From Bacilli bacterium (GTDB taxonomy: Bacteria; Bacillota_I; Bacilli_A; RFN20; CAG-631): 64,000 nucleotides of DNA. The notes beneath the pieces are model-generated. The model was not told the DNA's origin and searched no databases. It saw only the letters and a list, made by a program, of their open reading frames with translations. Position numbers and translations under genes: made by a program. Where the stretch lies: the NCBI GenBank assembly GCA_900754115.1, contig CAAEBM010000055.1:1-64000 (forward strand), written 5' to 3'. Positions 7,244-15,968 of this stretch are shown here, one piece after another; the stretch's first letter is position 1, and each line of letters starts with the position of its first letter.

Positions 7244-8272
7244 ATGAGAATTGTTTTAATTGGAGCCGGAGCGATTGGCGGCTCATTAGCCGCTTGCATG
7301 GCAAAAAAAGGGTATGATTTAACTATCGTTGCAAAATATGAAGACTACGCTACTTTAATTGAAAAAGATGGAATTGAAATTACAGGAGTGAAAGGAAATT
7401 TCACTCAAAAAATCAAAGCCGTAGCAACGGTTTCTGAATTAACAGGAATGTATGACATGGTGTTTGTTGCCACTAAAGCTTATGATGTAAAAGAAAACTT
7501 AATAGTCTTATTGCCTCATTTAAAAGAAACGACAAGTGTTGTTTCTTTACAAAATGGCATTTGTACAGATTTATATCAAGAAATGGTTTCTGTTTCAAGA
7601 ACAGTTGGATGTGTTGTAGGATATGGGGCAACCATGCACCAAAAAGGAAAAATTGAAATCACAAGTACAGGAACTTTTGTCATTGGAGCGATTAATAAGG
7701 AATTTAAAGGGGATTTAAAGGCAGTACAAGAGTGTTTAGAAAGCGCCTTTGAAACCACGATTGTTGACGATATTTATGCTCATTTATATTCTAAATTGAT
7801 TATTAATTCTTGTATTACTTCTTTAGGCGCATTGACTGGTTTGACGTTAGGTGAAATGATGAAGTTTAAAAAAATAAGAACAATTTTTTTACAAATTATT
7901 CAAGAAGCGATTGCTGTAGCTAATGCTTGTTCTATTCAAGTTCCTCCCTATGGTGGAAAATTAGATTATTATAAACTTTATCAACGCACTTCAAAATTTG
8001 GCCTATGGATAAACCATCTTATCATTAAAATTGTCGGCAAGAAATATCGTCATTTAAAGTCTTCTTCACTACAATCTTTACAAAGAGGACAAAAAACAGA
8101 AATCGATTATTTCAATGGCTATATTGCTTCGTTAGGAAAACAAGTTCAAGTTCCTACTCCTTTAAATACAACGCTAGTAGAAATGATTAAAGAAATTGAA
8201 TTGCATCAAAGAGAAATTAGTTTAAAAAACATTGATGAAATACAAATAAAAAAAGAAGGTACAAAGCAATAA
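7244..8272 (+). CDS. panE: 2-dehydropantoate 2-reductase (ketopantoate reductase family)
   Basis: A 342-residue NADPH-dependent reductase of the ApbA/PanE family, which converts ketopantoate to pantoate for CoA synthesis. The N-terminal Rossmann motif is IGAGAIGGSLAA (about residues 6-17). ATKAYDVKENL and VVSLQNGI are family motifs of the cofactor domain, and SKLIINSCITSLGALTG marks the helical C-terminal domain with the catalytic lysine (YSKLIIN). The ribosome site GAGGGGG precedes the ATG. Lying directly behind metK, it would respond to SAM through the same leader. No other pantothenate genes are nearby, and paralogues in this family can use other 2-keto acids, so the substrate is less certain than the fold. 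Confidence 0.8.
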   Translation: MRIVLIGAGAIGGSLAACMAKKGYDLTIVAKYEDYATLIEKDGIEITGVKGNFTQKIKAVATVSELTGMYDMVFVATKAYDVKENLIVLLPHLKETTSVVSLQNGICTDLYQEMVSVSRTVGCVVGYGATMHQKGKIEITSTGTFVIGAINKEFKGDLKAVQECLESAFETTIVDDIYAHLYSKLIINSCITSLGALTGLTLGEMMKFKKIRTIFLQIIQEAIAVANACSIQVPPYGGKLDYYKLYQRTSKFGLWINHLIIKIVGKKYRHLKSSSLQSLQRGQKTEIDYFNGYIASLGKQVQVPTPLNTTLVEMIKEIELHQREISLKNIDEIQIKKEGTKQ

Positions 8273-8278
8273 AAAATA

Positions 8279-8287
8279 TGCTATACT
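8279..8287 (+). promoter_or_regulatory. Extended -10 promoter (TGCTATACT) for hpf
   Basis: A TGN plus TATACT box lies 28 nt before the hpf start, with no strong -35. Confidence 0.5.
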
Positions 8288-8314
8288 AAAATAAAGAAGA
8301 AAGGAGATTTTGTT

Positions 8315-8854
8315 ATGAAATATGTAGTTGTGAAAAATGGAGTTCGTTTATCCAAAAAAATTGAGGATATCGTCATTACCAAATTATCAAGACTTGAAAA
8401 AATGCTTTACAAAAGTGATGAATTAGAATGTAGAGTCGTTGTTAAAAGTCATGGTTCTAAAGAAAAGGTGGAAATCACGATTCCAACAAAATTCCTTGTT
8501 CTACGTAGCGAAGTAGAAGCAGATGATATTTTAGATGCTGTAGATGTTGCTAAAGAAAAATTAGAATCGCAAATTAGAAAGGTTAAAACAAAATTAGATA
8601 GAACAAACTCTAAAACCAATTTAGGCAAAGCCTTTGTGTTAAATGAAATTTTAGCAGAAGATAGACAAGAAGAAGATGTGTTTGTTCGCACTAAAAGTAT
8701 TCGTCCTACACCAATGACTTTAGATGATGCAATTATGTCAATGGACGCTTTAGGACATAATTTCTTTATTTATCTTGATCAAGAAGATCAATCTGTATCC
8801 GTTGTGTATAAAAGAAATGATGGCGGATATGGCGTCATTGAAATTGAAGATTAA
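8315..8854 (+). CDS. hpf: Long-form ribosome hibernation promoting factor
   Basis: A 179-residue protein that binds the small ribosomal subunit and promotes 100S dimers when growth slows. The N-terminal S30AE/YfiA domain covers about residues 1-100 with the central LRSEVEADDILDAVDVAKEKLE region and basic ends. A linker leads to a C-terminal dimerisation domain (about 120-178) marked by VRTKSIRPTPMTLDDAI and the aromatic strand NFFIYLD. Having both domains makes this the long form usual in Firmicutes. The ribosome site AAAGGAGA precedes the ATG. It has its own promoter and terminator. Confidence 0.95.
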   Translation: MKYVVVKNGVRLSKKIEDIVITKLSRLEKMLYKSDELECRVVVKSHGSKEKVEITIPTKFLVLRSEVEADDILDAVDVAKEKLESQIRKVKTKLDRTNSKTNLGKAFVLNEILAEDRQEEDVFVRTKSIRPTPMTLDDAIMSMDALGHNFFIYLDQEDQSVSVVYKRNDGGYGVIEIED

Positions 8855-8860
8855 AAAATA

Positions 8861-8893
8861 AAAAGAGTTCTTTCAATAAGGACTCTTTTTTTA
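8861..8893 (+). terminator. Terminator of hpf
   Basis: AAAAGAGTTCTT (8861-8872) pairs with the AAGGACTCTTTT arm (about 8878-8889) with one G-U pair, followed by more Ts. Confidence 0.85.
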
Positions 8894-9041
8894 TAAACAA
8901 ATAAAATCTTAAAAATGACATTTTTTTTATTTCTTCAAATATTTGTTTAAAATTCATAGTGAATAATGTTTTTTAAAAAGAGAACTTCTTTTTATTTTAT
9001 TGAGAATTTGATACAATTAAAATAGGCGAGGTGAGATGAAA

Positions 9042-10013
9042 ATGATTGAAATAATGATTTCTGAAAATGAACAAAATAAGCGATTAGATCATTTCGTTCG
9101 TCAATATTTAAATCAAGCCTCTTTATCGTATATTTATAAATTATTTCGAAAAAAAGAAATTAAAATCAATAAAAAACCGGCCAAACCAGACTATATTACA
9201 AAATTAGGAGATGTTTTGACCATTTATGTTCAAGAACAACTCCATCTTTCAAAAGATGTATTAGTTTCTAAAAATCAAACTTTTAAAGTAATCTATGAAG
9301 ATCAAAATGTCTTAATTGTCAATAAGCCTATTCATTTATTAGTGCATGAAGGAAATCAAAAAAATGAAGATAACTTGACAAAACAAGTGTTATATTATCT
9401 CATTCAAAATAAAGAGTATGTTTTAGAAAAAGAGACCACTTTTGTTCCAGCTTTAGCTCATCGATTAGATAGAAATACGAGTGGACTTGTCGTTTTTGGG
9501 AAAAATGCTTTAACGTTGCAAAGTCTATTTTTAGCATTTAAAGAGCATGATTGTTTACAAAAAAAATATTTAGCCTTAGTAGCAGGAATCATTAAAGAGC
9601 AAGGAGAAATTGAACTTCCTTTAAAAAAAGACGAACAAGAAAAAAGAGTTTATGTTTCTAAAGATGGAGCATATGCAAAAACGCTATATCAACCCATTCG
9701 ACAATATGAAGATTGTACTTTATTAGAAGTGACGATATTGACAGGACGTACTCATCAAATTCGTGTTCATTTACAAGCAATTGGTCATCCATTAATTGGC
9801 GATCAAAAATATGGAAATTCCTTTTCTGATAGTTTAGCTAAAAAATATAAAATGAAAGACTATTTTTTACACGCTAAACAACTTCGTTTTATTCACATAG
9901 ATTCACCACTATCTTATTTAAATAAAAAAAGTTTTGTTGCTCCATTGTTTTTATGGCAAGAAAAGTTACTTCAACAATTATCTAAAGGAGGAAATGAAAA
10001 TGAATGCTTATGA
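9042..10013 (+). CDS. RluA-family pseudouridine synthase
   Basis: A cytosolic enzyme of 323 residues that isomerises uridine to pseudouridine in rRNA (RluC/RluD type). An N-terminal S4 RNA-binding domain (about 10-75) is followed by the catalytic domain with AHRLDRNTSGLVVF, whose Asp is catalytic, and GRTHQIRVHLQAIGHPLIGD, the second signature. An ATG at 9036 is in frame, but GAGGTGAG (9028-9035) touches it, while the ATG at 9042 is 6 nt away, so 9042 is preferred. The last 14 nt overlap pgcA. A second family member lies at 40074-40973. Which rRNA site each modifies cannot be told from sequence. Confidence 0.92.
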   Translation: MIEIMISENEQNKRLDHFVRQYLNQASLSYIYKLFRKKEIKINKKPAKPDYITKLGDVLTIYVQEQLHLSKDVLVSKNQTFKVIYEDQNVLIVNKPIHLLVHEGNQKNEDNLTKQVLYYLIQNKEYVLEKETTFVPALAHRLDRNTSGLVVFGKNALTLQSLFLAFKEHDCLQKKYLALVAGIIKEQGEIELPLKKDEQEKRVYVSKDGAYAKTLYQPIRQYEDCTLLEVTILTGRTHQIRVHLQAIGHPLIGDQKYGNSFSDSLAKKYKMKDYFLHAKQLRFIHIDSPLSYLNKKSFVAPLFLWQEKLLQQLSKGGNENECL

Positions 10014-11697
10014 TAAATATCAAAAATGGTTGAAAAGTGATGCAGTAGAAGAATCATTAAAAAAAGAATTGCAAGCCATGAACGACAAACAAATTTATGA
10101 AGCTTTTTATAAAGATTTAGAATTTGGCACGGGTGGAATGCGTGGAATAATGGGGCCTGGAACCAATAATATGAATTCTATTGTGGTAAAAAAAGCCACG
10201 TATGGATTTGGATTATATTTATTACAAAAAAATCCTGAAACAGCACAAAAAGGAGTCGTTATCGCCCATGATAATCGGCAAAATAGTGACCTATTTACAC
10301 TAGAAGCAGCAAAAGTATTGGCAGCATTGGGAATAAAATCGTATATTTTTGATGATTTAAGGCCAACTCCTGAGTTATCTTTTGCCGTTCGATATTTAAA
10401 AGCGGCTGGAGGAATTATGATAACAGCTTCTCACAACCCTAAAGAATATAATGGGTATAAGATTTATAACGAAGATGGATGTCAACTCATTTTGGAACAA
10501 TCTAATCAAGTGCTTGAAAAAATCAATCAAATTGAAGACGAACTAAATATTTTGACTGTCAACCAAAGTCCTTTCATTCATGTGCTTTCAAAAGAAGTGG
10601 ATGAAGCTTATTATCAAATGGTATTAGATACTCAAATTCGTAAAGAAATGGATCATTCTTCACTAAAAGTGGTGTATTCTCCTCAACACGGAACGGGATA
10701 TGTACCTGTAATGGAAGTATTAAAAAGAGCAAATTATTCAGTTATTGATGTAAAAGAACAAGCCTATCCTAGCCCAACTTTTGAAAATACATTATCTCCT
10801 AATCCAGAAGAAAAAGATGCTTATGTGGCTGCTATTCAAGTGGCTAAGCAACATCAAGCAGATATTATTTTGACAACAGACCCTGATTGTGACCGTGTGG
10901 GACTGGTTATACTTGATAAAAATAAAAAGCCCATTTATTTTACAGGAAACCAAACAGGTTCTCTTTTAATGGATTATCTTTTACAATCTAAAAAAGAAAA
11001 AAATGAATTAACCATGCCTAGCATTGTCTATAATACCATCGTTACCTCACCATTAGGAATGAAAGTTGCTCGTTCTTTTGGTGTTTTATGTGAACAAACT
11101 TTAACGGGGTTTAAATATATTGGTGATAAAATTGCAAATGCTTTAAAAAATAATGGACCAACTTTTCAAATGGGATATGAAGAATCGTATGGTTATTTGT
11201 TCAATCCAAATGTCAGAGATAAGGATGGAGTGCAATCTGTTTTATTGATTTGTGAAATGGCTGCATATTATAAAAATCAAGGCAAAAATTTAAGTGAAGT
11301 TTATGAGCAATTGCAACAACGTTTAGGATATCATGTGGAATCTCAATACGCTTATAAAGTAAGTGGCAGTGAAGGGTTAAAAGAAATTACCAAAATGATG
11401 GAAAAATTAAGACAAACGAAGTATGAAACCATTCAAGGTGAAAAAGTGACAACCATTGAAGATTATTTATCTTTAACTTCTATTACCAATAATCAAGTTA
11501 CTCCTTTAAATTATGAACAATCCAATGTGTTGAGATATTTGTTCTTAGATGGTTCCTTTATTGCCATTCGTCCTTCTGGAACAGAGCCAAAATGTAAATT
11601 TTATTTTGCTTTTTGTGGTAAAACAGCAAAAGAAGCACAAGAAAGACATGATAAAATGAAAGCATTTATTTTATCAGAGATTAAAAATGGCTTATGA
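10000..11697 (+). CDS. pgcA: Alpha-phosphoglucomutase / phosphomannomutase
   Basis: A 565-residue enzyme interconverting glucose-1-phosphate and glucose-6-phosphate for wall and capsule sugar-nucleotide synthesis. The phosphoserine loop is TASHNPKEYNGYKIY, the Mg loop is DPDCDRVG, the sugar-binding loop is GYEESYGY, and the phosphate-binding loop is RPSGTEPK near the C-terminus. The frame is open upstream to 9934, but AAAGGAGG (9984-9991) is 8 nt from the ATG at 10000, and homology begins there (MNAYDKYQKW). It overlaps the preceding synthase by 14 nt and the next gene by 11 nt, indicating translational coupling. It ends in TGA. Confidence 0.94.
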   Translation: MNAYDKYQKWLKSDAVEESLKKELQAMNDKQIYEAFYKDLEFGTGGMRGIMGPGTNNMNSIVVKKATYGFGLYLLQKNPETAQKGVVIAHDNRQNSDLFTLEAAKVLAALGIKSYIFDDLRPTPELSFAVRYLKAAGGIMITASHNPKEYNGYKIYNEDGCQLILEQSNQVLEKINQIEDELNILTVNQSPFIHVLSKEVDEAYYQMVLDTQIRKEMDHSSLKVVYSPQHGTGYVPVMEVLKRANYSVIDVKEQAYPSPTFENTLSPNPEEKDAYVAAIQVAKQHQADIILTTDPDCDRVGLVILDKNKKPIYFTGNQTGSLLMDYLLQSKKEKNELTMPSIVYNTIVTSPLGMKVARSFGVLCEQTLTGFKYIGDKIANALKNNGPTFQMGYEESYGYLFNPNVRDKDGVQSVLLICEMAAYYKNQGKNLSEVYEQLQQRLGYHVESQYAYKVSGSEGLKEITKMMEKLRQTKYETIQGEKVTTIEDYLSLTSITNNQVTPLNYEQSNVLRYLFLDGSFIAIRPSGTEPKCKFYFAFCGKTAKEAQERHDKMKAFILSEIKNGL

Positions 11698-12622
11698 ATA
11701 TCAGGTAACGAATAAACGTTATCATACATTAGATTATTATTTAAAAACCAAATATGGGAAAAAAGTATTTAAGCTTCCTTTAAATGCTTCTTTTAGTTGT
11801 CCAAATCGTGATGGAACAAAAGGAATTGGAGGATGTACTTTTTGTTCTAATAAAGGATCGGGGGATTTTGCTGGAAACCCACTTCATTCTTTAACTCAAC
11901 AATATGAAGAAATGATTCGCGTCATGAAAAGAAAATGGCCAGATGCTTATTATATTGTTTATTTCCAAGCTTATACCAATACATATGGTTCTATTCAAAA
12001 ATTAAAAGAAACGTTCGAACCCTTTATTGGAAAAGAAAATGTCATTGGAATGTCAATTGCCACTCGGCCAGATTGTATTAATGAAGAAATTGTGGATTAT
12101 CTTAAAGACTTAAAGCAACATTTTTCAGAGTTTTGGATTGAGTTAGGATTACAGACTTCTTATGATAAAACTGCAAAGATTATCCATCGTTGTTACCCTT
12201 ACTCTTGTTTTGAAAAGGCTGTGCAATTATTGCATAAAGCACAGATTCCAGTGGTTGTACATATTATTGATGGTTTACCCCATGAAACACCAAAAATGAT
12301 GGTACAAACGATAAAAAAATTGAATAAATTGCCTATTTTTGGCATTAAAATTCATATGTTAAACATTTTAGAAGGAACTAAAATTGCAAAGGATTATGCC
12401 AATCAAAAATTTACATTATTATCTGAACAAGAATTTATTGATGTCGTCATCGAACAATTGCAACATCTAAAAGGATCTATTATCGTTCATCGCATTGGAG
12501 GAGATAGCGATGCGTTACAATTAATTGCACCTAAATGGATTATTAAAAAATTAAATGTTGTCAATCAAATTGATAAAAAAATGGAAGAATTAGGTGTTTT
12601 TCAAGGAGATTTATTTGTTTAA
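11687..12622 (+). CDS. TIGR01212-family radical SAM protein (YhcC-like)
   Basis: A 311-residue radical SAM protein. The cluster cysteines are in NASFSCPNRDGTKGIGGCTFC, with the short CTFC spacing typical of the YhcC family. QAYTNTYGS, IGMSIATRPDC and FWIELGLQT follow as family motifs of the TIM-barrel, and a short C-terminal part carries HRIGGDSD. The biochemical role of this family is not well established; an RNA or tRNA modification function has been suggested for relatives. Translation probably couples to pgcA because the ATG lies inside its last codons and the ribosome site is weak. It ends in a terminator shared with the opposite gene. Confidence 0.88.
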   Translation: MAYEYQVTNKRYHTLDYYLKTKYGKKVFKLPLNASFSCPNRDGTKGIGGCTFCSNKGSGDFAGNPLHSLTQQYEEMIRVMKRKWPDAYYIVYFQAYTNTYGSIQKLKETFEPFIGKENVIGMSIATRPDCINEEIVDYLKDLKQHFSEFWIELGLQTSYDKTAKIIHRCYPYSCFEKAVQLLHKAQIPVVVHIIDGLPHETPKMMVQTIKKLNKLPIFGIKIHMLNILEGTKIAKDYANQKFTLLSEQEFIDVVIEQLQHLKGSIIVHRIGGDSDALQLIAPKWIIKKLNVVNQIDKKMEELGVFQGDLFV

Positions 12623-12635
12623 ATCTCCTTTTATT
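12603..12635. terminator. Bidirectional terminator across two convergent gene ends
   Basis: AAGGAGATTT (12603-12612) pairs perfectly with AAATCTCCTT (12621-12630). The 5' arm is coding sequence of the radical SAM gene, and T-rich ends exist on both strands. Confidence 0.75.
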
Positions 12636-13416
12636 GAAAATCAGTTCCGGCAACAATCATTTCTGCATTTTTATAACAAGCATAATAAGAAGGTATATTT
12701 GTAAAAGATTTTGCCTTTGAAGGGATTAAAGGAATTTGGTGCTTTAAAAGCAATAAAGACAGAGTTTTTAAATTTTTAACCATTTCACTATTCAAAGGAT
12801 TATATCCTAATTTGCCCGTTTTTTCTTGACCTAAATGACCACCAAAATAAGTCCACTCATCAAAGGAAAAATCATAATGAGTAGTTAAATATTGAATAAA
12901 ATTTTCGATGGATTGGGCATATTCAGATAAAGGAAGAGCTTCAAGCACTTGCATCCAAACCCCGCATCCTGATCCAAATTGGTCACCAGTAAATAAAAGA
13001 TGTTCTTTTTCGTCGATAATGGTAACACTTCCTTTGGTATGACCAGGAGTTTTAATGATTTTGATTCGCCGATTTCCCAAATCAAATTCCATTTCATGAA
13101 ATAAAGGACGAAGTTTGCTTAGATAGGGTTTCATGCCTTTTTGTCGATAAAGACAAGGTAAATCATCAAAATCTAAATAAACTTCATCAAATTCTTTTAA
13201 ATGTCCACAATGGTCAGCATGACCATGTGTTAAAACCACAATTAATTCTTTGTTGGTAATGGTTTGTATAACAGATAATAAGGAATCTTTTTTGGTCATT
13301 CCTAAATCAATGACCATTGCTTTTTTATCGCCAACGATGACATAAGTTGTACAAAGCAAATCATTATTAATACTAAATGTAGATGGTCGAATCATTTGAA
13401 CTTGATATTTTTTCAA
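12631..13416 (-). CDS. MBL-fold metallo-hydrolase
   Basis: A 261-residue metallo-beta-lactamase-fold hydrolase. Metal ligands are THGHADHCG (about residues 63-71), TPGHTKGS, FTGDQFGS (bridging Asp) and a C-terminal FGGHLG, so the dinuclear site is complete. It resembles glyoxalase-II/lactonase-like members of unknown substrate. No signal peptide is present, so it acts in the cytosol. The initiator is an unusual TTG at 13414-13416, supported by a strong AGGAGGG site 8 nt upstream; the next ATG, at residue 8, has no ribosome site. A minus-strand TATAAT at 13440-13445 may be its promoter. Confidence 0.88.
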   Translation of the reverse strand: MKKYQVQMIRPSTFSINNDLLCTTYVIVGDKKAMVIDLGMTKKDSLLSVIQTITNKELIVVLTHGHADHCGHLKEFDEVYLDFDDLPCLYRQKGMKPYLSKLRPLFHEMEFDLGNRRIKIIKTPGHTKGSVTIIDEKEHLLFTGDQFGSGCGVWMQVLEALPLSEYAQSIENFIQYLTTHYDFSFDEWTYFGGHLGQEKTGKLGYNPLNSEMVKNLKTLSLLLLKHQIPLIPSKAKSFTNIPSYYACYKNAEMIVAGTDFQ

Positions 13417-13446
13417 AAAAGGTCCCTCCTTTTTTTTACATTATAA

Positions 13447-13472
13447 CAAAAAAAGTAGTTTTTCAACTACTT
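13447..13472 (-). terminator. Terminator of the sugar kinase gene
   Basis: On the minus strand AAGTAGTT and AACTACTT (13453-13460 with 13465-13472) form a stem followed by a run of Ts. The first arm includes the kinase stop codon. Confidence 0.8.
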
Positions 13473-14597
13473 CCAATTAGATTCTTTTTTATAAGCTTCT
13501 TGCACAATTTCTTCTAAAATGTCTTTTTGTTCAATCATTTGCTTGACTAAGTGAAATTGAGTTTTGCAGCGAACCAGATTATGTTCATCATATTTTGTCT
13601 TAAAATAATGGTCTCCATCTAAATAATCTGTCAAAAAGCGCATACCACATTCAAAAGTCATTAAAATAGCACTATCAACTAAATGTTGAACTTCGCATTC
13701 TGTAATACTACTTGCCACTGAAGATAAATAGCCTTCTGTAAAAGATTTGAATAAATCAACAGAAAAACGCACTTTTTCTAGATTTTTTTCATCTTCTTCT
13801 GCGCGATTACATCCTGAACGAATGGCATCTCCAAAGTCATAAAGAATGGTCCCAGGCATAACAGTATCTAAATCAACTAAACATAATCCTTCTTTTGTTT
13901 CACAATCAAACATGATGTTATTTAGTTTGGTATCATTGTGAGTGACTTTAATGGGAATCATATTTTTCTCAATTAAAGAAGTAATGGCAGAAGTGAAATC
14001 TTTTAAATGCAAGACAAATTGAATTTCTTCCTCACAATTTTTTGCTCGATCACAAGGATTTTCTTTTAAAATTCTTAAGAAAGTTTGGAATCGGTAAGGA
14101 GTGTTATGAAAATTAGGAATGGTTTCGTGAAGTTGAGAAGCATCAAAATCAGAAAGCATATTTTGGAACGTTCCTACTGTTTTTCCAGCATTATAAAATA
14201 ATTTTAAATCATTTGTTTTTTGATAAGTTTTTGCATTTTCAATGAAATTATAAACTCTGAAAAAGTGATTTTTACTTGAAATCATATAAGAGTGATGATC
14301 AATTGTTTTTAAAACTTTCAAAGAAAGATTTTCATAGTTTTTTGCACCCGAAAGACGTACTTTTTCTCCTAAAAAAGTAGTGATTTTTTCAATGTTTTCC
14401 ATTAATTGAATCGGATTTTTAAACACATTCGTGTTGATTTCTTGTAATAGATACCTTTTTACTGAACTCCCATGATCAAAGTATAAAGTATAGGTACTAT
14501 TAATATGACCAATTTTAATTTGTTTTATATTGACATAAGAAGCAGCATCAAAACCATAATTTGCAAAAACTTCTTGTAAATCTTTTTTTAATATCAT
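13467..14597 (-). CDS. N-acetylhexosamine kinase-like phosphotransferase (APH fold)
   Basis: A kinase of 376 residues with the aminoglycoside-phosphotransferase fold. VTHNDTKLNNIMFD holds the catalytic loop (Asp and metal-binding Asn), and CLVDLDTVMPG plus LYDFGDAIR form the metal loop. The TKLNN/DLDTVMPG/DFGDAIR set matches bifidobacterial NahK, which phosphorylates GlcNAc and GalNAc at C1. An ATG at 14612 is in frame but overlaps the GGAGG ribosome site; ATG 14597 has correct spacing and is chosen. Neighbouring nagB and a glycosidase support an amino-sugar role. The sugar specificity is inferred. Confidence 0.78.
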   Translation of the reverse strand: MILKKDLQEVFANYGFDAASYVNIKQIKIGHINSTYTLYFDHGSSVKRYLLQEINTNVFKNPIQLMENIEKITTFLGEKVRLSGAKNYENLSLKVLKTIDHHSYMISSKNHFFRVYNFIENAKTYQKTNDLKLFYNAGKTVGTFQNMLSDFDASQLHETIPNFHNTPYRFQTFLRILKENPCDRAKNCEEEIQFVLHLKDFTSAITSLIEKNMIPIKVTHNDTKLNNIMFDCETKEGLCLVDLDTVMPGTILYDFGDAIRSGCNRAEEDEKNLEKVRFSVDLFKSFTEGYLSSVASSITECEVQHLVDSAILMTFECGMRFLTDYLDGDHYFKTKYDEHNLVRCKTQFHLVKQMIEQKDILEEIVQEAYKKESNWK

Positions 14598-14643
14598 TTG
14601 TTTTACCTCCAATGATTGGGTGGAAATCTATTCCGTACAACTT

Positions 14644-14672
14644 ATAATATGTCATATGTATAAAAAATGCAA
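14644..14672 (-). promoter_or_regulatory. Sigma-A promoter for the sugar kinase gene
   Basis: On the minus strand TTGCAT (14672-14667) and TATTAT (14649-14644) are 17 nt apart, upstream of the kinase start at 14597. Confidence 0.65.
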
Positions 14673-15572
14673 TTATCTTTTTGTTTGAAATAAACTTTTT
14701 GTATAAAGAATTAATTCTTGCTGTTCTTTCCATGCTTTTTTAGAAAGTTTTTGTTTTTTGGGATATCCTGAAATATGAAATAAGCCTCGGGGTCCAAAAA
14801 GATCGCCATTGTTTATTGATGAAGTAGCTGCTAAAATTGTAGATAAAGCACCTTTTTGTGCAGAATGCATGAATAAATGTAAAAAAGCATTTCCACATTT
14901 AGCAAAAGTTTTTGAAACGCCACCACGTTGAGGATCTAATAAATTGGTATAACAAATTCCTGGATGCGCAGCGACAATTTTTAATGGAGATTGCAAAGAT
15001 AAAAAAGTAAAATAACGAGATAGAGCCAATTTGGAATTAGCATAAACTTTTGTGTGACGATACTTATTGAGACTGAAAAAATCGTCATAATTGATTTTAC
15101 CCCATTTGTGAGCAATTGAAGTGGTAAATACAATTCTTTCTTTAATATAAGGGAGTAATGTCTCATTTAATAAATAAGTTCCTAAATAATTTGTCGCCAT
15201 GACGGTTTCAAAATGATCTTTTGTCCATGATTTTTTCAAATGATATACGCCAGCATTATGGATGATAATATCAATTTGGCGATATTCTTTAATGATATAA
15301 GCGACAAAATTTTGAATACTTTCATTTGAAGCTAAATTTAATTGCAACACGTGAATATTGGCATGAGGAAATTGTTGCAGTAATTCGCTTTTTGCTTTTT
15401 TTGCTTTATTTAAATCCCTACAAGCCATAATGACTGTGGCATTTTTATAGGCTAAATAACCGGCTACTTGTAAACCAATTCCAGAATTGGCACCAGTTAC
15501 GATAATTTTTTTATTGGTTAAATCATCTACATGAGCATCTACCCAATGCAGATATTTTTGTTTTATACTCAT
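14673..15572 (-). CDS. Short-chain dehydrogenase/reductase
   Basis: A 299-residue NAD(P)-dependent oxidoreductase of the classical SDR type, closest in appearance to retinol-dehydrogenase-like members. It has VTGANSGIG (cofactor glycines, about residues 22-30), HNAGVYH for the NAG motif, TTSIAHKWG with the catalytic Ser, and YANSKLALS with the Tyr-x-x-x-Lys pair. The open frame extends to 15674, but GGAGTG lies a normal distance before the ATG at 15572, and the extra N-terminus would be an unrelated hydrophobic string. The long C-terminal part (GPRGLFHISG) fits the retinol-dehydrogenase-like branch. Substrate unknown. Confidence 0.87.
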   Translation of the reverse strand: MSIKQKYLHWVDAHVDDLTNKKIIVTGANSGIGLQVAGYLAYKNATVIMACRDLNKAKKAKSELLQQFPHANIHVLQLNLASNESIQNFVAYIIKEYRQIDIIIHNAGVYHLKKSWTKDHFETVMATNYLGTYLLNETLLPYIKERIVFTTSIAHKWGKINYDDFFSLNKYRHTKVYANSKLALSRYFTFLSLQSPLKIVAAHPGICYTNLLDPQRGGVSKTFAKCGNAFLHLFMHSAQKGALSTILAATSSINNGDLFGPRGLFHISGYPKKQKLSKKAWKEQQELILYTKSLFQTKR

Positions 15573-15600
15573 TTTTTTCACTCCGGCTTTTATTATAAAG

Positions 15601-15629
15601 AAAAAAATGATGAATTTCATCATTTTTTT
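15601..15629 (-). terminator. Terminator downstream of the zinc-ribbon gene
   Basis: A near-perfect palindrome with core ATGATGAA/TTCATCAT is flanked by A and T runs on both sides. It begins at the end of the minus-strand gene 15628-15966 and could work on both strands. Confidence 0.7.
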
Positions 15630-15966
15630 AATCTTTGTAATTACTATCAATCGTATTATTATGAGCAACATCAATTCCTAAAGGATTTAATATGTCTAAT
15701 AATTCATATAAAGCATACCCATCCATTTCAACTTTTTCATAATCATCGACAAAACAAACTGCTCCTTGTTGTACGATTTTTTGCATTTGTTTTTGAATTC
15801 TTTTTTGCTCTTTTTCACTTTGTTGAGATAAAAAGAAATCATAAGAGGTTTTAAAAGCCAATTCATATCGATAAGAACCACAATGAGGACAATGCACTTC
15901 TTCTAATAATAAACTAATGGATTGAGTTGGGACTTCTTGATTACAAATTAAACATTTTTTATTCAT
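15628..15966 (-). CDS. Hypothetical protein with N-terminal zinc ribbon
   Basis: A 112-residue protein. Two CxxC knuckles, CLIC (residues 5-8) and CPHC (about 26-29), form a likely zinc ribbon. A charged helical segment (about 47-66, QSEKEQKRIQKQMQKI) and an acidic tail follow, without a recognisable enzyme motif. It starts 2 nt after nagB ends and so belongs to the nagB transcript. I do not recognise a named family; nucleic-acid or protein binding through the ribbon is only a guess. Confidence 0.6.
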   Translation of the reverse strand: MNKKCLICNQEVPTQSISLLLEEVHCPHCGSYRYELAFKTSYDFFLSQQSEKEQKRIQKQMQKIVQQGAVCFVDDYEKVEMDGYALYELLDILNPLGIDVAHNNTIDSNYKD

Positions 15967-15968
15967 AA

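Noticed and set aside
9934..9999. Longer N-terminus for phosphoglucomutase
   Set aside because: The extra 22 residues lie in the preceding gene; a strong ribosome site fits ATG 10000 and homology starts there.
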